This document shows, one piece after another, positions 23,394 through 32,968 of a stretch of DNA of 64,000 bases. The position numbers and the translations under genes were made by a program. The DNA is from CAWCFV01 sp963794995. Lineage in GTDB: Bacteria > Actinomycetota > Actinomycetes > JACCUZ01. Each line of letters opens with the position of its first letter. Positions within the stretch are counted from its first letter, which is position 1. The stretch spans positions 1,488,001-1,552,000 of the forward strand of contig CAWCFV010000002.1 of NCBI GenBank assembly GCA_963794995.1, in the 5' to 3' direction. The notes under the pieces are model-generated. The model was not told the DNA's origin and did not search any database. It saw only the letters and a list, made by a program, of their open reading frames with translations.

Positions 23394-24641
23394 GTGAGCA
23401 CACCCCGTCCCGCTGCCGGGCCCCATCGGTCGCCGGGTACAGCCGCCGTCCACCCGGGCGCGCCCGTGACGCCGCGGCTGTACCGGGCGACCGACGGACG
23501 GGTGCTCGCCGGCGTGGCCCGCGGCCTGGCCGGCCACCTGGGCATCGACGTGCTCTACGTCCGGCTGGCCTTCGTGGTCCTGGCGGCCGCCGGCGGCGCC
23601 GGGATCCTCACCTACGGCCTGTTCTGGGTCTTCGCGCCGCAGGACCCGTACGAGCGGGCGGTCCCGCGGGACCGGGAGCGCGACCTCACGATGCTGCTGG
23701 CGCTCGGGTCGCTCACGGTCGGCGGCCTGCTGCTGCTGGCCGCCGCGGGTGTGGGCGTCGGCCCCGGGCTGGGCATCCCGCTCGTCGCGGTGGGTCTCGG
23801 CGTGAGCATGCTCTGGCGCCAGGCGGACGACGACCAGCGCGAGCGGTGGCGGACCCGGACCGGCACCCACCGGCTCACCGGCGCGGCCCGGGCCGGGATC
23901 GGCGTGGCGCTGGTCCTCGTCGGCGCCGGCGCCGTCCTGGTCGGCCCGGCCGACCTCGACGGCACCGGTGGCGGCCTGGTCGCCGCGCTGGTCGTCGCCG
24001 TCGGCATCGCGCTGGTGAGCAGCCCGTGGTGGGTGCGGATGGCCCGCGACCTGCGGACCGAGCGCAACGCCCGCATCCGCGAGCAGGAGCGCGCCGAGGT
24101 CGCCGCGCACGTGCACGACTCGGTGCTGCACACCCTCACGCTGATCCAGCGCCGGGTCGACGACCCGCGGGAGGTGGCCCGGCTGGCGCGCGCGCAGGAA
24201 CGCGAGCTGCGGGGCTGGCTCTACCGGCCCACCACGGAGTCGACCCTGGCGCTCGCGGCCGCGCTCGAGGCGGCCGCGGCGGAGGTCGAGGACGCCCACG
24301 GCATCGCGGTCGAGGTCGTCGTCGTCGGCGACTGCCCGCTGGACGAGCGGCTGGCAGCCCTGCGTGACGCCGCCCGCGAGGCCCTGGTCAACGCCGCGAA
24401 GTACGCGGGTGGCGCCGCCGTCTCGCTGTACGCGGAGGTCGAGCCGGACCAGGTCACGGCGTTCGTCCGGGACCGCGGGCCGGGTTTCGACCCCGGCGCC
24501 GTCCCCGAGGACCGGCTGGGCCTGCGCCAGTCCGTGCGCGGCCGGATGGACCGCCACGGCGGCAACGCCGTCGTACGGTCGACACCCGGTGAGGGCACCG
24601 AGATCCAGCTCGAGATGCCCCGGCAGAGGAGCGCGACGTGA
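23394..24641 (+). CDS. PspC-domain sensor histidine kinase, HisKA_3 type
   Basis: 415 residues from the GTG at 23394, eight bases after GGAGG; the very long frame upstream of it is a shadow. An N-terminal PspC domain (VLAGVARGLAGHLGIDVLYVRLAFV) and several membrane spans lead to a HisKA_3 dimerisation helix with phosphoacceptor H241 (HVHDSVLHTL), then an HATPase domain: N-box EALVNAAKYAG, G1 VRDRGPGFDPG, G2 LGLRQSVRGRMDRHGG. Its stop overlaps the regulator start (GTGA). It resembles LiaS/DesK-type kinases that sense envelope or membrane state. Confidence 0.93.
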   Translation: MSTPRPAAGPHRSPGTAAVHPGAPVTPRLYRATDGRVLAGVARGLAGHLGIDVLYVRLAFVVLAAAGGAGILTYGLFWVFAPQDPYERAVPRDRERDLTMLLALGSLTVGGLLLLAAAGVGVGPGLGIPLVAVGLGVSMLWRQADDDQRERWRTRTGTHRLTGAARAGIGVALVLVGAGAVLVGPADLDGTGGGLVAALVVAVGIALVSSPWWVRMARDLRTERNARIREQERAEVAAHVHDSVLHTLTLIQRRVDDPREVARLARAQERELRGWLYRPTTESTLALAAALEAAAAEVEDAHGIAVEVVVVGDCPLDERLAALRDAAREALVNAAKYAGGAAVSLYAEVEPDQVTAFVRDRGPGFDPGAVPEDRLGLRQSVRGRMDRHGGNAVVRSTPGEGTEIQLEMPRQRSAT

Positions 24642-25333
24642 CCGAGCCCCAGGACGAGACCCCGGCCGTCGCCACGGGCGAGCCGGCGGCCCGGGGCCCG
24701 GTGCGGGTGGTGCTCGTCGACGACCACCGGATGTTCCGCTCCGGGGTGCGCGCCGAGCTGGGCGACTCCGTCGAGGTCGTCGGTGAGGCCGAGGACGCGC
24801 AGGAGGCGGTGACGGTCATCACCGCCACCCGTCCCGACGTCGTCCTGCTCGACGTCCACCTGCCGGGCGGTGGTGGCCGTGCCGTGCTCCAGCAGCTGGC
24901 CGGCGAGCTGCCCGACGTGCGCTTCCTGGCGCTGTCCGTGAGCGACGCGCCCGAGGACGTCATCGCGGTGGTCCGCGGCGGGGCGCGCGGATACGTGACC
25001 AAGTCCATCACCGGCCCGGAGCTGACCGCCGCCGTGCGCCGGGTCGCCGACGGTGACGCCGTCTTCTCCCCGCGCCTGGCCGGCTTCGTGCTCGACGCGT
25101 TCGCCGCGACCACCGACGTGGCCACCGTCGACGAGGACCTCGACCGGCTCTCGCAGCGCGAGCGGGAGGTGCTCCGGCTGATCGCCCGCGGCTACACCTA
25201 CAAGGAGGTCGGCAAGGCGCTGTTCATCTCGGTGAAGACCGTCGAGACCCACGTCTCCGCGGTGCTGCGCAAGCTGCAGCTGTCCAACCGGCACGAGCTG
25301 ACCCGCTGGGCCAGCGCCCGCCGCCTCGTCTGA
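24638..25333 (+). CDS. LuxR/NarL-family response regulator
   Basis: 231 residues. Receiver domain about 22-140 with acidic pocket LVDDH, phosphoacceptor D72 (VVLLDVHLPG), switch Ser (LALSVSD) and Lys in YVTKS. The LuxR HTH is at about 170-225 (LSQREREVLRLIARGYTYKEV, SVKTVETHVSAVLRKL). GTG start overlaps the kinase stop, so the two are coupled. Presumed targets include the divergent PspC/LiaF-like gene and its own promoter. Confidence 0.95.
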   Translation: MTEPQDETPAVATGEPAARGPVRVVLVDDHRMFRSGVRAELGDSVEVVGEAEDAQEAVTVITATRPDVVLLDVHLPGGGGRAVLQQLAGELPDVRFLALSVSDAPEDVIAVVRGGARGYVTKSITGPELTAAVRRVADGDAVFSPRLAGFVLDAFAATTDVATVDEDLDRLSQREREVLRLIARGYTYKEVGKALFISVKTVETHVSAVLRKLQLSNRHELTRWASARRLV

Positions 25334-25387
25334 CCCTCCCCCTCCGGGGGCTGCCCGGGGTCGCTCGCCTACGGCACACTGCCGACC

Positions 25388-25729
25388 ATGAGTCTCGACC
25401 CCACCGTCACCGACCCGGAGCACTACCGCGTCGTCTTCGAGAACGACCGGGTGCGCGTCCTGGAGTACCGCGACCAGCCCGGCGCTCGTACCCACCCGCA
25501 CGCGCACCCCGACAGCGTGATGTACACGCTGTCCTCCTTCAGCCGCCGGCTCCACCACGGGGACGAGTCGCGCGACGTGCAGATGAGTGCCGGGACGACC
25601 GGCTGGCTGCCCGCGCAGCAGCACTTCGGGGAGAACACCGGCGACACCGAGACCCACGTGCTGTTCGTGGAGCTGAAGGAGCCGGGCGGCAGCGGCGCAC
25701 CCGCCGCGGGCCTCGGCCCGCAGGCCTGA
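25388..25729 (+). CDS. Small cupin-domain protein
   Basis: 113 residues. Single conserved beta-barrel with the cupin 1 metal pattern (HPHAHPDSVMYTL, about 36-48) and a weak second motif (TGWLPAQQHFGENTGDTETH). Metal-binding His residues are present in the first motif. The family covers many enzymes and binding proteins, so no reaction can be given. It is on the same strand as the response regulator, 54 bases after it, and faces the DUF1906-like gene. Confidence 0.8.
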   Translation: MSLDPTVTDPEHYRVVFENDRVRVLEYRDQPGARTHPHAHPDSVMYTLSSFSRRLHHGDESRDVQMSAGTTGWLPAQQHFGENTGDTETHVLFVELKEPGGSGAPAAGLGPQA

Positions 25730-25744
25730 CCCGCGTCCGGGGGG

Positions 25745-26578
25745 CTAGCAGCGGAGGTCGCCGTCGAGACCGTTGCGCGCGAGGAACTGCGCCATCCGGA
25801 CCCGGCCGCCGGTGAAGGAGTGAGCCGGTGAGCACCGGCGGCGAGCCTGCGCGGCCGACCCCACGCCTGCGTACCAGACCGGGGCGCGGCGCAGGCTCGC
25901 TCCGCCGGTGATCCTGTCCCACTGGTACGTGGTGCTGTAGACGCCGACGGTCCGGACGCCACGCCGCTGCAGCGCCCGGGTCATCCCCTTGAGCACGGCC
26001 GTGTCGTTGCGCAGGTACTTCGGCCGCTCGCCGTACTCCAGCGACTCCCAGGTGTTGAGCGTCTCGACGTCGAGCCACCACGTCGAGCGGCGGACGTCGG
26101 GGGCGCCGGCCGCGCGGGCGGCGGCGCGGGCCCGCGCGAAGGAGTCCTTCGCGGCGTTGACCCCGTAGTCGAACGCGCAGGCCGCGCTGTCAGGCTCGGC
26201 CCGTGAGCACACCCGGGGGGTGCGCTGTCCGAGCGGCCAGTAGGACGACAGCCGGGGGCCGGGGTTGGCCGTGTTCATGTAGTACGCGGGACGCCCGACC
26301 GCGTCCGCCCACGCGATCTGCTCCGCCAGGCACGGGTTCGGGTCGAACGGCCGGCCGCCGTCGACACCCACGACGCCGAACGCGGCGGACCGCGGCAGCG
26401 TGGTACCGCACTGGGGGAAGGACACGTCGAAGCCGCGGTCCCGCGCCGAGAACGCCGCCTGGGCCGGAGCCACCTCGGCCACGGCAGGCGCGGCAGCGCC
26501 GAGCAGCCCTGCCCCGAGCACGAAGGCCGCGGCCGCGGGCGCCAGGCGGCGCAGGACGTGTCGTGCTGTGGTGGTCAT
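25745..26578 (-). CDS. Secreted DUF1906-like (glycoside hydrolase-like) protein
   Basis: 277 residues. ATG at 26578 opens a clear signal peptide (hydrophobic core LAPAAAAFVLGAGLLGAAAPA, cleavage after about AVA). The mature part starts GFDVSFPQCG and contains DVETLNTWESLEYGERPKYLRND, VGVYSTTYQWDRITGG and PVWYAGVG, the TIM-barrel-like pattern of actinobacterial DUF1906 proteins related to GH25-type lysozymes. Asp/Glu at DVE could be catalytic. The role is probably cell-wall related but is not proven. Confidence 0.8.
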   Translation of the reverse strand: MTTTARHVLRRLAPAAAAFVLGAGLLGAAAPAVAEVAPAQAAFSARDRGFDVSFPQCGTTLPRSAAFGVVGVDGGRPFDPNPCLAEQIAWADAVGRPAYYMNTANPGPRLSSYWPLGQRTPRVCSRAEPDSAACAFDYGVNAAKDSFARARAAARAAGAPDVRRSTWWLDVETLNTWESLEYGERPKYLRNDTAVLKGMTRALQRRGVRTVGVYSTTYQWDRITGGASLRRAPVWYAGVGSAAQARRRCSPAHSFTGGRVRMAQFLARNGLDGDLRC

Positions 26579-26662
26579 GGTGCTCCCCGTGGCAGTGATG
26601 ATCAGCGCCACACCATAGCCGCGCGGGCGGAGCAGCCCCGCGGGTCGGATAGCGTGCGGCCC

Positions 26663-27151
26663 ATGGCTGACTCCTCCTTCGACATCGTGAGCAAGGTCGA
26701 CCACCAGGAGGTCGACAACGCGCTGAACCAGACCGCCAAGGAGATCTCGACGCGGTTCGACTTCAAGAACGTCGGCGCCGTCATCAAGTGGTCCGGCGAG
26801 TCCGTCCGGATGGAGGCGAGCAGCGAGGAGCGGGTCAAGGCCATCCTCGACGTCTTCGAGACCAAGCTGGTCAAGCGCGGGATCTCGCTGAAGTCGCTGA
26901 AGAAGGGCGAGCCGACGTTGTCCGGCAAGGAGTTCTACCTGGTCTGCGACGTCGAGCAGGGCATCTCGTCCGACAACGCCAAGAAGGTGTCCAAGCTGAT
27001 CCGCGACGAGGGCCCGAAGTCGGTCAAGGCGCAGATCCAGGGCGACGAGCTGCGGGTCACCTCCAAGAGCCGCGACGACCTGCAGGCCGTGCAGGCCCTG
27101 GTCAAGGGCGCCGACCTCGACTTCGCGGTCCAGTTCGTCAACTACCGCTGA
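26663..27151 (+). CDS. yajQ: YajQ family protein
   Basis: 162 residues from the ATG at 26663. Full-length YajQ/DUF520: SSFDIVSKVDHQEVDNALNQ start, STRFDFKNVGAVIKW, and the repeat of the same ferredoxin-like fold at the end (VKAQIQGDELRVTSKSRDDLQA, DFAVQFVNYR). YajQ proteins bind nucleotides and, in some Gram-negative species, cyclic di-GMP. Convergent with htpX, with only 27 bases between them. The actual ligand here is not known. Confidence 0.94.
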   Translation: MADSSFDIVSKVDHQEVDNALNQTAKEISTRFDFKNVGAVIKWSGESVRMEASSEERVKAILDVFETKLVKRGISLKSLKKGEPTLSGKEFYLVCDVEQGISSDNAKKVSKLIRDEGPKSVKAQIQGDELRVTSKSRDDLQAVQALVKGADLDFAVQFVNYR

Positions 27152-27178
27152 GCGACCGGGCAGGCCGCCCCTCCGGGC

Positions 27179-28039
27179 TCAGCGCTGGTAACCGGCCATC
27201 TGCTCGAGCCGGGCGACGCGCTCGGCCATCGGCGGGTGGGTCGAGAACAGGTTCGCGACCCCCTCACGCCGGAACGGGTTGGCGATCATCAGCGCGCTGG
27301 TCGTCTGCAGCGCCGGCTCCGGCGGCAACGGTAGTGCCCGGGTGCCCAGCTCCAGCTTGCGCAGGGCGCTGGCCAGGGCCAGCGGGTCACCGGTCACCTG
27401 CGCACCCGAGGCGTCGGCCTGGTACTCGCGCGACCGGCTGATCGCCATCTGGATGAGGCCGGCCGCCACCGGGCCGAGGACCAGCACCGCCAGGGCGCCG
27501 AGCGGCCCGGGCCCGTCGTCGTCACTGCGGCCGAACGGCACCAGGTAGGCGAGGTAGCCCAGGTACATGACCACGCTGGCCAGCCCGGCGGCGACCGAGG
27601 AGATCAGGATGTCGCGGTTGTAGACGTGCGCGAGCTCGTGGCCGAGCACGCCGCGCAGCTCGCGCTCGTCGAGGATGCCGAGGATCCCCTCCGTGCAGCA
27701 GACCGCGGCGTTGCGCGGGTTGCGGCCGGTGGCGAACGCGTTCGGGGCGTTGGTCGGGGAGACGTAGAGCCGGGGCATGGGCTGGCGGGCCGCGGTCGAG
27801 AGCTCGCGGACGATGCGGTACATCACCGGCTGCTCGGCCTCGCTGACCGGCCGGGCCCGCATCGAGCGCAGGGCCAGCTTGTCGCTCATGAAGTACGAGA
27901 AGCCGTTGACCCCCAGTGCGACGAGGAAGGCGATCGTCAGGCCGCCGCTGCCGCCCAGCCAGCTCCCCACGAGCAGGATCAGCCCGGTCATCAGGGCGAG
28001 CAGGGCGGCGGTCTTCACGCCGTTGACGTGGCGGTGCAC
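27179..28039 (-). CDS. htpX: HtpX-type membrane zinc metalloprotease
   Basis: 286 residues from a GTG at 28039 preceded by GGGAGGAG. Two N-terminal spans (about 9-26 and 34-50), the zinc motif HELAH at 134-138, further spans at about 148-168 and 180-200, and the third ligand Glu in SREYQADASG. M48 family protease that degrades damaged membrane proteins in the cytoplasmic membrane. It follows nuoN2 by about 70 bases and, as in other actinobacteria, borders the second complex I cluster. Confidence 0.95.
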   Translation of the reverse strand: MHRHVNGVKTAALLALMTGLILLVGSWLGGSGGLTIAFLVALGVNGFSYFMSDKLALRSMRARPVSEAEQPVMYRIVRELSTAARQPMPRLYVSPTNAPNAFATGRNPRNAAVCCTEGILGILDERELRGVLGHELAHVYNRDILISSVAAGLASVVMYLGYLAYLVPFGRSDDDGPGPLGALAVLVLGPVAAGLIQMAISRSREYQADASGAQVTGDPLALASALRKLELGTRALPLPPEPALQTTSALMIANPFRREGVANLFSTHPPMAERVARLEQMAGYQR

Positions 28040-28107
28040 GGTCTCTCCTCCCGGTGGTCGTCATCGGGTCGAACGGCTGCGTCGCGGTGGACGTTCCCGC
28101 TGCGCCG

Positions 28108-29580
28108 TCAGCCGAAGCGCAGCACCAGGCCGGGCGCCACCGACAGCCACAGGGCGGCCCCGAGCGTGATCCCGAGGGCGACCCCGTCGGACCAGGAGAT
28201 GCGGTACGACAGGGCCCGCGCCCCCGGGGCGGCGCGCAGGTAGAGCGAGGCGGCCCAGGACAGGTAGTAGGCGAGCCCGATCACGACGTTGACCGCCATC
28301 ACCACGGCCAGCCAGCCCACCCCCTCGTCGACCGGCGCGCGGAACACCACGACCTTCGCGAACAGCCCCAGCAACCCGGGCGGCAGGCCGGCCAGGCAGG
28401 CGAGGGCGAAGGCCAGCGCGAACGCCGTGAGCGGCTCGGTGCGCGCCAGCCCCCGGTAGTCGAGCAGCAGGTTCGCCGGCCGGTGCCGCCCCACCAGCGT
28501 GACCACCGAGAACGCGAGCAGGTTCATCACGGCGTAGGCCAGCACGTACGCGACGGTCGCGGGCAGCACGGCGTCGACGCGGCCCACCGACGCGGCTCCG
28601 AGGGGCACCAGCATGTACCCGGACTGCGCGACGGACGACCAGGCGAGCAGCCGGACCGCCTGCCGCTGCCGCAGCGCGGCCAGGTTCCCGACGGTCATGG
28701 TCAGGGCGGCGAGCACCGCCAGGGTCGGCCCCCAGACGTCGGCGTACGGCGGGAACCCGCGGGTGAGCAGCAGCGCGAGCCCGACGAACCCGGCAGCTTT
28801 CGAGACCACCGACAGGTAGGCCGCGACCGGGACCGGTGCCCCCTCGTAGGTGTCGGGTGCCCAGGAGTGGAACGGCACGGCGGCCACCTTGAAGCCGAAG
28901 CCGGCGAGGGCGAGCACCACGCCGAGCAGCAGCACCGGCTCACGGCTGCCCGGCACGTCCAGCGCGGTGGCGATCCGGTCGAGGTGCACCTGGCCGGTGA
29001 CGCCGTAGACCAGGCTCAGACCGAAGAGCATCACCGCGGTGGACACGACGGAGACGAGGAAGAGCTTCAGCGCGGCCTCGCTGCCCCGGCCGTCGTAGCG
29101 GCGCAGCGCGACGAGGGCGAACGCCGGCAGGGACACGACCTCGAGGCTGACCACCAGCGTGAGCACGTCGCGGCTCGCAGCCAGGGTGAGGGCACCGGAC
29201 ACCGACGCGAGCAGGAGGAACCAGTACTCCCCCTGGGGGATGCTCCCGAGCCGCACGGTGTCGAGCGACAGGAGGACCACCACCACGGCCCCGGCGAGCA
29301 CGAGCGCCTGGAACACCAGCGTGAGGTCGTCGACGACGTACGAGCAGGCGGGGAGCACCAGCCCGTCGCCGGGCACGCAGAACGTCTCCCGCCGGTCGCC
29401 GACCAGCGGGCCGAGCAGCGCCAGGGCCACCAGCAGACCCGCGCCGGCCAGCCAGCCGGTGACCTGCCGGTGCCGGGCCGGCAGGAAGGCGTCGAGCACG
29501 AGCACGACGAGCGCCAGGGCGGCGACGAGCAACGGAGCGGCGACCGCCGCCCAGTCGATCGACTGCACCGAGGTGGGCAT
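28108..29580 (-). CDS. nuoN2: NADH-quinone oxidoreductase subunit N, second cluster
   Basis: 490 residues with about 14 membrane spans. Antiporter-family features include the TM5-type Glu (VVSLEVVSLPAF) and KVAAVPFHSWAPDTYEGAPVPVA with the loop Lys. It shares a base with the nuoM2 stop (TGATG) and is the last of ten genes of a cluster that lacks nuoD-G. It pumps protons as part of the membrane arm; which electron-input module it serves is unknown. Confidence 0.93.
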   Translation of the reverse strand: MPTSVQSIDWAAVAAPLLVAALALVVLVLDAFLPARHRQVTGWLAGAGLLVALALLGPLVGDRRETFCVPGDGLVLPACSYVVDDLTLVFQALVLAGAVVVVLLSLDTVRLGSIPQGEYWFLLLASVSGALTLAASRDVLTLVVSLEVVSLPAFALVALRRYDGRGSEAALKLFLVSVVSTAVMLFGLSLVYGVTGQVHLDRIATALDVPGSREPVLLLGVVLALAGFGFKVAAVPFHSWAPDTYEGAPVPVAAYLSVVSKAAGFVGLALLLTRGFPPYADVWGPTLAVLAALTMTVGNLAALRQRQAVRLLAWSSVAQSGYMLVPLGAASVGRVDAVLPATVAYVLAYAVMNLLAFSVVTLVGRHRPANLLLDYRGLARTEPLTAFALAFALACLAGLPPGLLGLFAKVVVFRAPVDEGVGWLAVVMAVNVVIGLAYYLSWAASLYLRAAPGARALSYRISWSDGVALGITLGAALWLSVAPGLVLRFG

Positions 29581-31076
29581 CAGCCGCCACCCAGCAGCCG
29601 TCGGACCACGGGGTCACTGGCGTCGAGCAGCAGGGCCGGCCACACGCCGAGGGCCACGACCAGCGCGACGACGGGAGCCCACACGACCAGCTCGTGGGTC
29701 GTCGCGTCGCGCAGGAGCACGGCCTCCCGCCAGGCCCGGAACGAGGTGCCCTGGGCGACCCGGCGCAGCACGTTCACGAAGTACGTCGTCGTGAGCACGA
29801 CCCCGACCCCCGCGAGCACCATCAGCACGAGGTAGTACGCGCGGGACAGTGACGGGTCGGGCCGGAAGGCGCCGAGCAGGACGAGCATCTCGCCCCAGAA
29901 GCCGGCCAGCCCGGGGAGGCCGAGGCTGGCCACCGCGGCGAACGCGAGCAGGCCGCCGAGCCGCGGCATCCGCTCGTACAGCCCACCGCCGAGGACCTCG
30001 ATGTCGGCCGTGTGGTGGCGGTCCTTGACGGCGCCGACGAGGAAGAACAGCAGTCCGGTGACGAGTCCGTGGGCGATGTTCGCGTACAGCGCCCCGTTGA
30101 TGCCCACCGGGGTCAACGTCGAGATGCCGAGCAGGACGAAACCCATGTGCCCGACGCTGCTGAACGCGATCAGCCTCTTGAGGTCGCGCTGGGCCAGGCA
30201 GGCGAGCGAGCCGTAGAGGATGCCGACGACCGCCAGGGCGCCCAGGAACGGGGCCAGGACCTCGGCCCCCTCGGGCACGACCGGGACCGCGATGCGCACG
30301 AAGCCGTAGGTGCCCATCTTGAGCAGCACGCCGGCCAGCAGCACCGAGCCGACAGTCGGCGCCGCCGTGTGGGCGTCCGGCAGCCAGGTGTGCAGCGGCC
30401 ACATCGGGGTCTTCACGGCCAGCCCCACCGCGAGCGCGGCGAAGGCGAGCACCTGTGTCGTCCGCCCGATCCCGGCGCCGCCGCGGTCGGCGAGCTCGAC
30501 CAGGTCGAACGTGCCGGCGGTCAGCCCGACGAGCAGGATGCCGAGCAGCATCACCACGCTGCCCAGCAGCGTGAAGAGGATGAACACGTTCGCCGCACGG
30601 ACCCGCCCCCCGGCCACGGAGTCGTCACCCCACTGCGCGATGACGAACCACATGGGCACGAGGACGACCTCGAAGAAGACGAAGAACAGCAGCATGTCCA
30701 GGGCGACGAACGTGCCGAGCATGCCGACCTCGAGCAGGAGCAGCAGCCCGACCAGGGCCCCCAGCCGCCGGGCCTCGGGCCGCACCCGGAGCAGGTAGAG
30801 CATGCAGAGGAAGGTGAGCAGTGCGGTGAGGAGAACGAGCGGGGCGGACACGCCGTCGATGCCCAGGTGGAAGCGCAGGCCCAGGTCGGGAACCCACTCG
30901 GTGTCGGTCGACGGCGACGTGGCGGCGGCCCACCCGGACACCAGCAGGGTGAGCCCGCTCACCGCGACGCCCAGCGGCACGGCCACCCGCTCGGCGGTGC
31001 CGCCGGGGACCAGCAGCAGGGCGAGCGAGCCCGCCAGCGGGACCGCGAGCAGCAGTGGGAGCAGCCAGTCGCTCAC
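29580..31076 (-). CDS. nuoM2: NADH-quinone oxidoreductase subunit M, second cluster
   Basis: 498 residues from the GTG at 31076, which overlaps the nuoL2 stop (GTGA). The long in-frame extension to 31517 is inside nuoL2 and rejected. MrpA/NuoM-type motifs: FFVFFEVVLVPMW with the conserved Glu, KTPMWPLHTWLPDAHTAAPT, and CLAQRDLKRLIAFSSVGHMG. Proton-pumping membrane-arm subunit of the partial complex. Confidence 0.94.
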   Translation of the reverse strand: MSDWLLPLLLAVPLAGSLALLLVPGGTAERVAVPLGVAVSGLTLLVSGWAAATSPSTDTEWVPDLGLRFHLGIDGVSAPLVLLTALLTFLCMLYLLRVRPEARRLGALVGLLLLLEVGMLGTFVALDMLLFFVFFEVVLVPMWFVIAQWGDDSVAGGRVRAANVFILFTLLGSVVMLLGILLVGLTAGTFDLVELADRGGAGIGRTTQVLAFAALAVGLAVKTPMWPLHTWLPDAHTAAPTVGSVLLAGVLLKMGTYGFVRIAVPVVPEGAEVLAPFLGALAVVGILYGSLACLAQRDLKRLIAFSSVGHMGFVLLGISTLTPVGINGALYANIAHGLVTGLLFFLVGAVKDRHHTADIEVLGGGLYERMPRLGGLLAFAAVASLGLPGLAGFWGEMLVLLGAFRPDPSLSRAYYLVLMVLAGVGVVLTTTYFVNVLRRVAQGTSFRAWREAVLLRDATTHELVVWAPVVALVVALGVWPALLLDASDPVVRRLLGGG

Positions 31077-32968
31077 GTGAGGACCACCACCCCGGCGGCG
31101 ATCAGGAGGACCCCCGCCAGCAGGCCGGTGAGGTAGGCCGTGACGTTGCCGGCCTGGGTGCGCCCGACCCACCGGGACAGGGCCAGGGCGACCCGGCCGG
31201 TGCCGAGCACGGTGCCGACCACGACGTCGTCGTCGACCCGGCGGACGGCGCGGGTCGCCACCCGCACCGGGCGCACGACGGCGCGGTCGTACAGGTCGTC
31301 GACGTAGAAGGCGCTCACCAGCGCAGGACGCCAGCGGAGCGCCGCGGTGGGGTCGCCCGCCGGATCGCGGCGCCAGGCCCGCCAGACGGCGAGTGCGCCG
31401 ATGACTGCCAGCCCGACGGAGAGCAGGGACGTGACCAGCCCGACGTGCAGCTCCGCCTGCGCGACGGCCGATCCCTCGGCCGGGCCCGGCGCGGAACCAC
31501 GGACCGGCGCCAGCCACGCGGGAAGCCAGCCCGACGGCAGCCCGGCGAGGCCCAGCAGCGCCGCGGGGACCGCGAGGACGACGAGCGGCCAGCGCATCGC
31601 CGGCGTGGACTCGTGAGCCGCGACGGGGCTGCGCGCCTCACCGAGGAAGGTCATCAGCCACAGCCGGGTGACGTAGGCCGCGGTGACGCCGACTGTCACG
31701 AGCCCGACGACGAGCACCAGCCAGCCGGTCCAGGGATGGGCCGGACCCTCGTGGTGCAGCGCCGTCTCCTCGGCCGCACCGAGGACCGCCTCCTTGGAGA
31801 AGAAGCCCGAGAACGGCGGCAGCCCGGCCAGCGCCGCGAGACCGACGGTCGTCGTCAGGAACGTCACCGGCATCAGCCGGCGCAGGCCGCCCATGTCGCG
31901 CATCAGGTTGGTGCCCACGGCGTGGATGACCGAGCCGGCCGCGAGGAAGAGCAGGGCCTTGAACGCCGCGTGGGTGAGCAGGTGGAACGTCGACGCCAGC
32001 GCGGAGCCCACCGACAGCGCCGCGAGCATGTAGGCGAGCTGGCTCACGGTCGAGTAGGCGAGCACCCGCTTGATGTCGTCCTGCGCCAGCGCCGCGAGAG
32101 CGGCGCCGAGCATCGTGAGGCAGGCGACCAGTGCCATCACGGCCAGCGTCGTCGGCGACAGCAGGAAGACGTCGAACAGGCGCACGACCAGGTAGATGCC
32201 GGCGGCCACCATCGTGGCCGCGTGGATGAGCGCGCTGATCGGGGTCGGGCCGGCCATCGCGTCCGGCAGCCAGGTGTGCAGCGGGAACTGCGCCGACTTG
32301 CCCACCACGCCGCAGAGGAGCAGCAGGGTGGCCACCGTGACCTGCGTGCTGGTGCCGAGGCCGGCAGCCAGGACGCCGTCGATGCTGAAGGTCCCCGCAG
32401 CCGAGGCCAACGTGAAGATGCCGAAGAGGAAGCCGACGTCGCCGAGCCGGGTGGTGACGAAGGCCTTGACCGCGCCGGCCCGCGAGCCCTCCTGCTCCCA
32501 GTGGTGCCCGATGAGGAAGTACGAGCAGACGCCCATGACCTCCCAGCCGACGAGCAGCACGAACAGGTCGTCGGCGAAGACGACGAGGAGCATGGCGGCG
32601 GTGAAGAGCGACACCAGCGCGGCGTAGGACGAGTAGCGCGGGTCGCCCTTGAGGTAGGCCGTCGAGTAGACCTGGACCATCAGGGCGACCACCGTGACCG
32701 CGACCGAGACGAGTGCGGCGAGACCGTCGAGGCGCAGGTCGAGGCCGAAGGTGAGCCCGCCGCCGAGCGGGACGGTGTCGAGGCTGCCCCGCTCCACCAG
32801 TCCGTCGGTGGTGACCGCACGACCCGCCATGAGCAGCGCGGCCAGCAGCGAGACCACGGTGCCGCCGACGGCGACCGGGACCACGAGGCGCGGCCACGTC
32901 CTTCCGCCGAGCAGGCCGACGACGGCCGCGACGAACGGTGCAGCGAGAGCGACGTGGACCGCGGTCAC
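31073..32968 (-). CDS. nuoL2: NADH-quinone oxidoreductase subunit L, second cluster
   Basis: 631 residues. Contains VLLVGWEVMGVCSYFLIG (pump Glu), GKSAQFPLHTWLPDAMAGPTP, and DDIKRVLAYSTVSQLAYM, plus the C-terminal HL-type helix region (VDDLYDRAVVRPV then spans). GTG at 32968 overlaps the nuoK2 stop. Compared with the first-cluster NuoL (649 residues) it is a clear but divergent paralogue. Confidence 0.95.
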   Translation of the reverse strand: MTAVHVALAAPFVAAVVGLLGGRTWPRLVVPVAVGGTVVSLLAALLMAGRAVTTDGLVERGSLDTVPLGGGLTFGLDLRLDGLAALVSVAVTVVALMVQVYSTAYLKGDPRYSSYAALVSLFTAAMLLVVFADDLFVLLVGWEVMGVCSYFLIGHHWEQEGSRAGAVKAFVTTRLGDVGFLFGIFTLASAAGTFSIDGVLAAGLGTSTQVTVATLLLLCGVVGKSAQFPLHTWLPDAMAGPTPISALIHAATMVAAGIYLVVRLFDVFLLSPTTLAVMALVACLTMLGAALAALAQDDIKRVLAYSTVSQLAYMLAALSVGSALASTFHLLTHAAFKALLFLAAGSVIHAVGTNLMRDMGGLRRLMPVTFLTTTVGLAALAGLPPFSGFFSKEAVLGAAEETALHHEGPAHPWTGWLVLVVGLVTVGVTAAYVTRLWLMTFLGEARSPVAAHESTPAMRWPLVVLAVPAALLGLAGLPSGWLPAWLAPVRGSAPGPAEGSAVAQAELHVGLVTSLLSVGLAVIGALAVWRAWRRDPAGDPTAALRWRPALVSAFYVDDLYDRAVVRPVRVATRAVRRVDDDVVVGTVLGTGRVALALSRWVGRTQAGNVTAYLTGLLAGVLLIAAGVVVLT

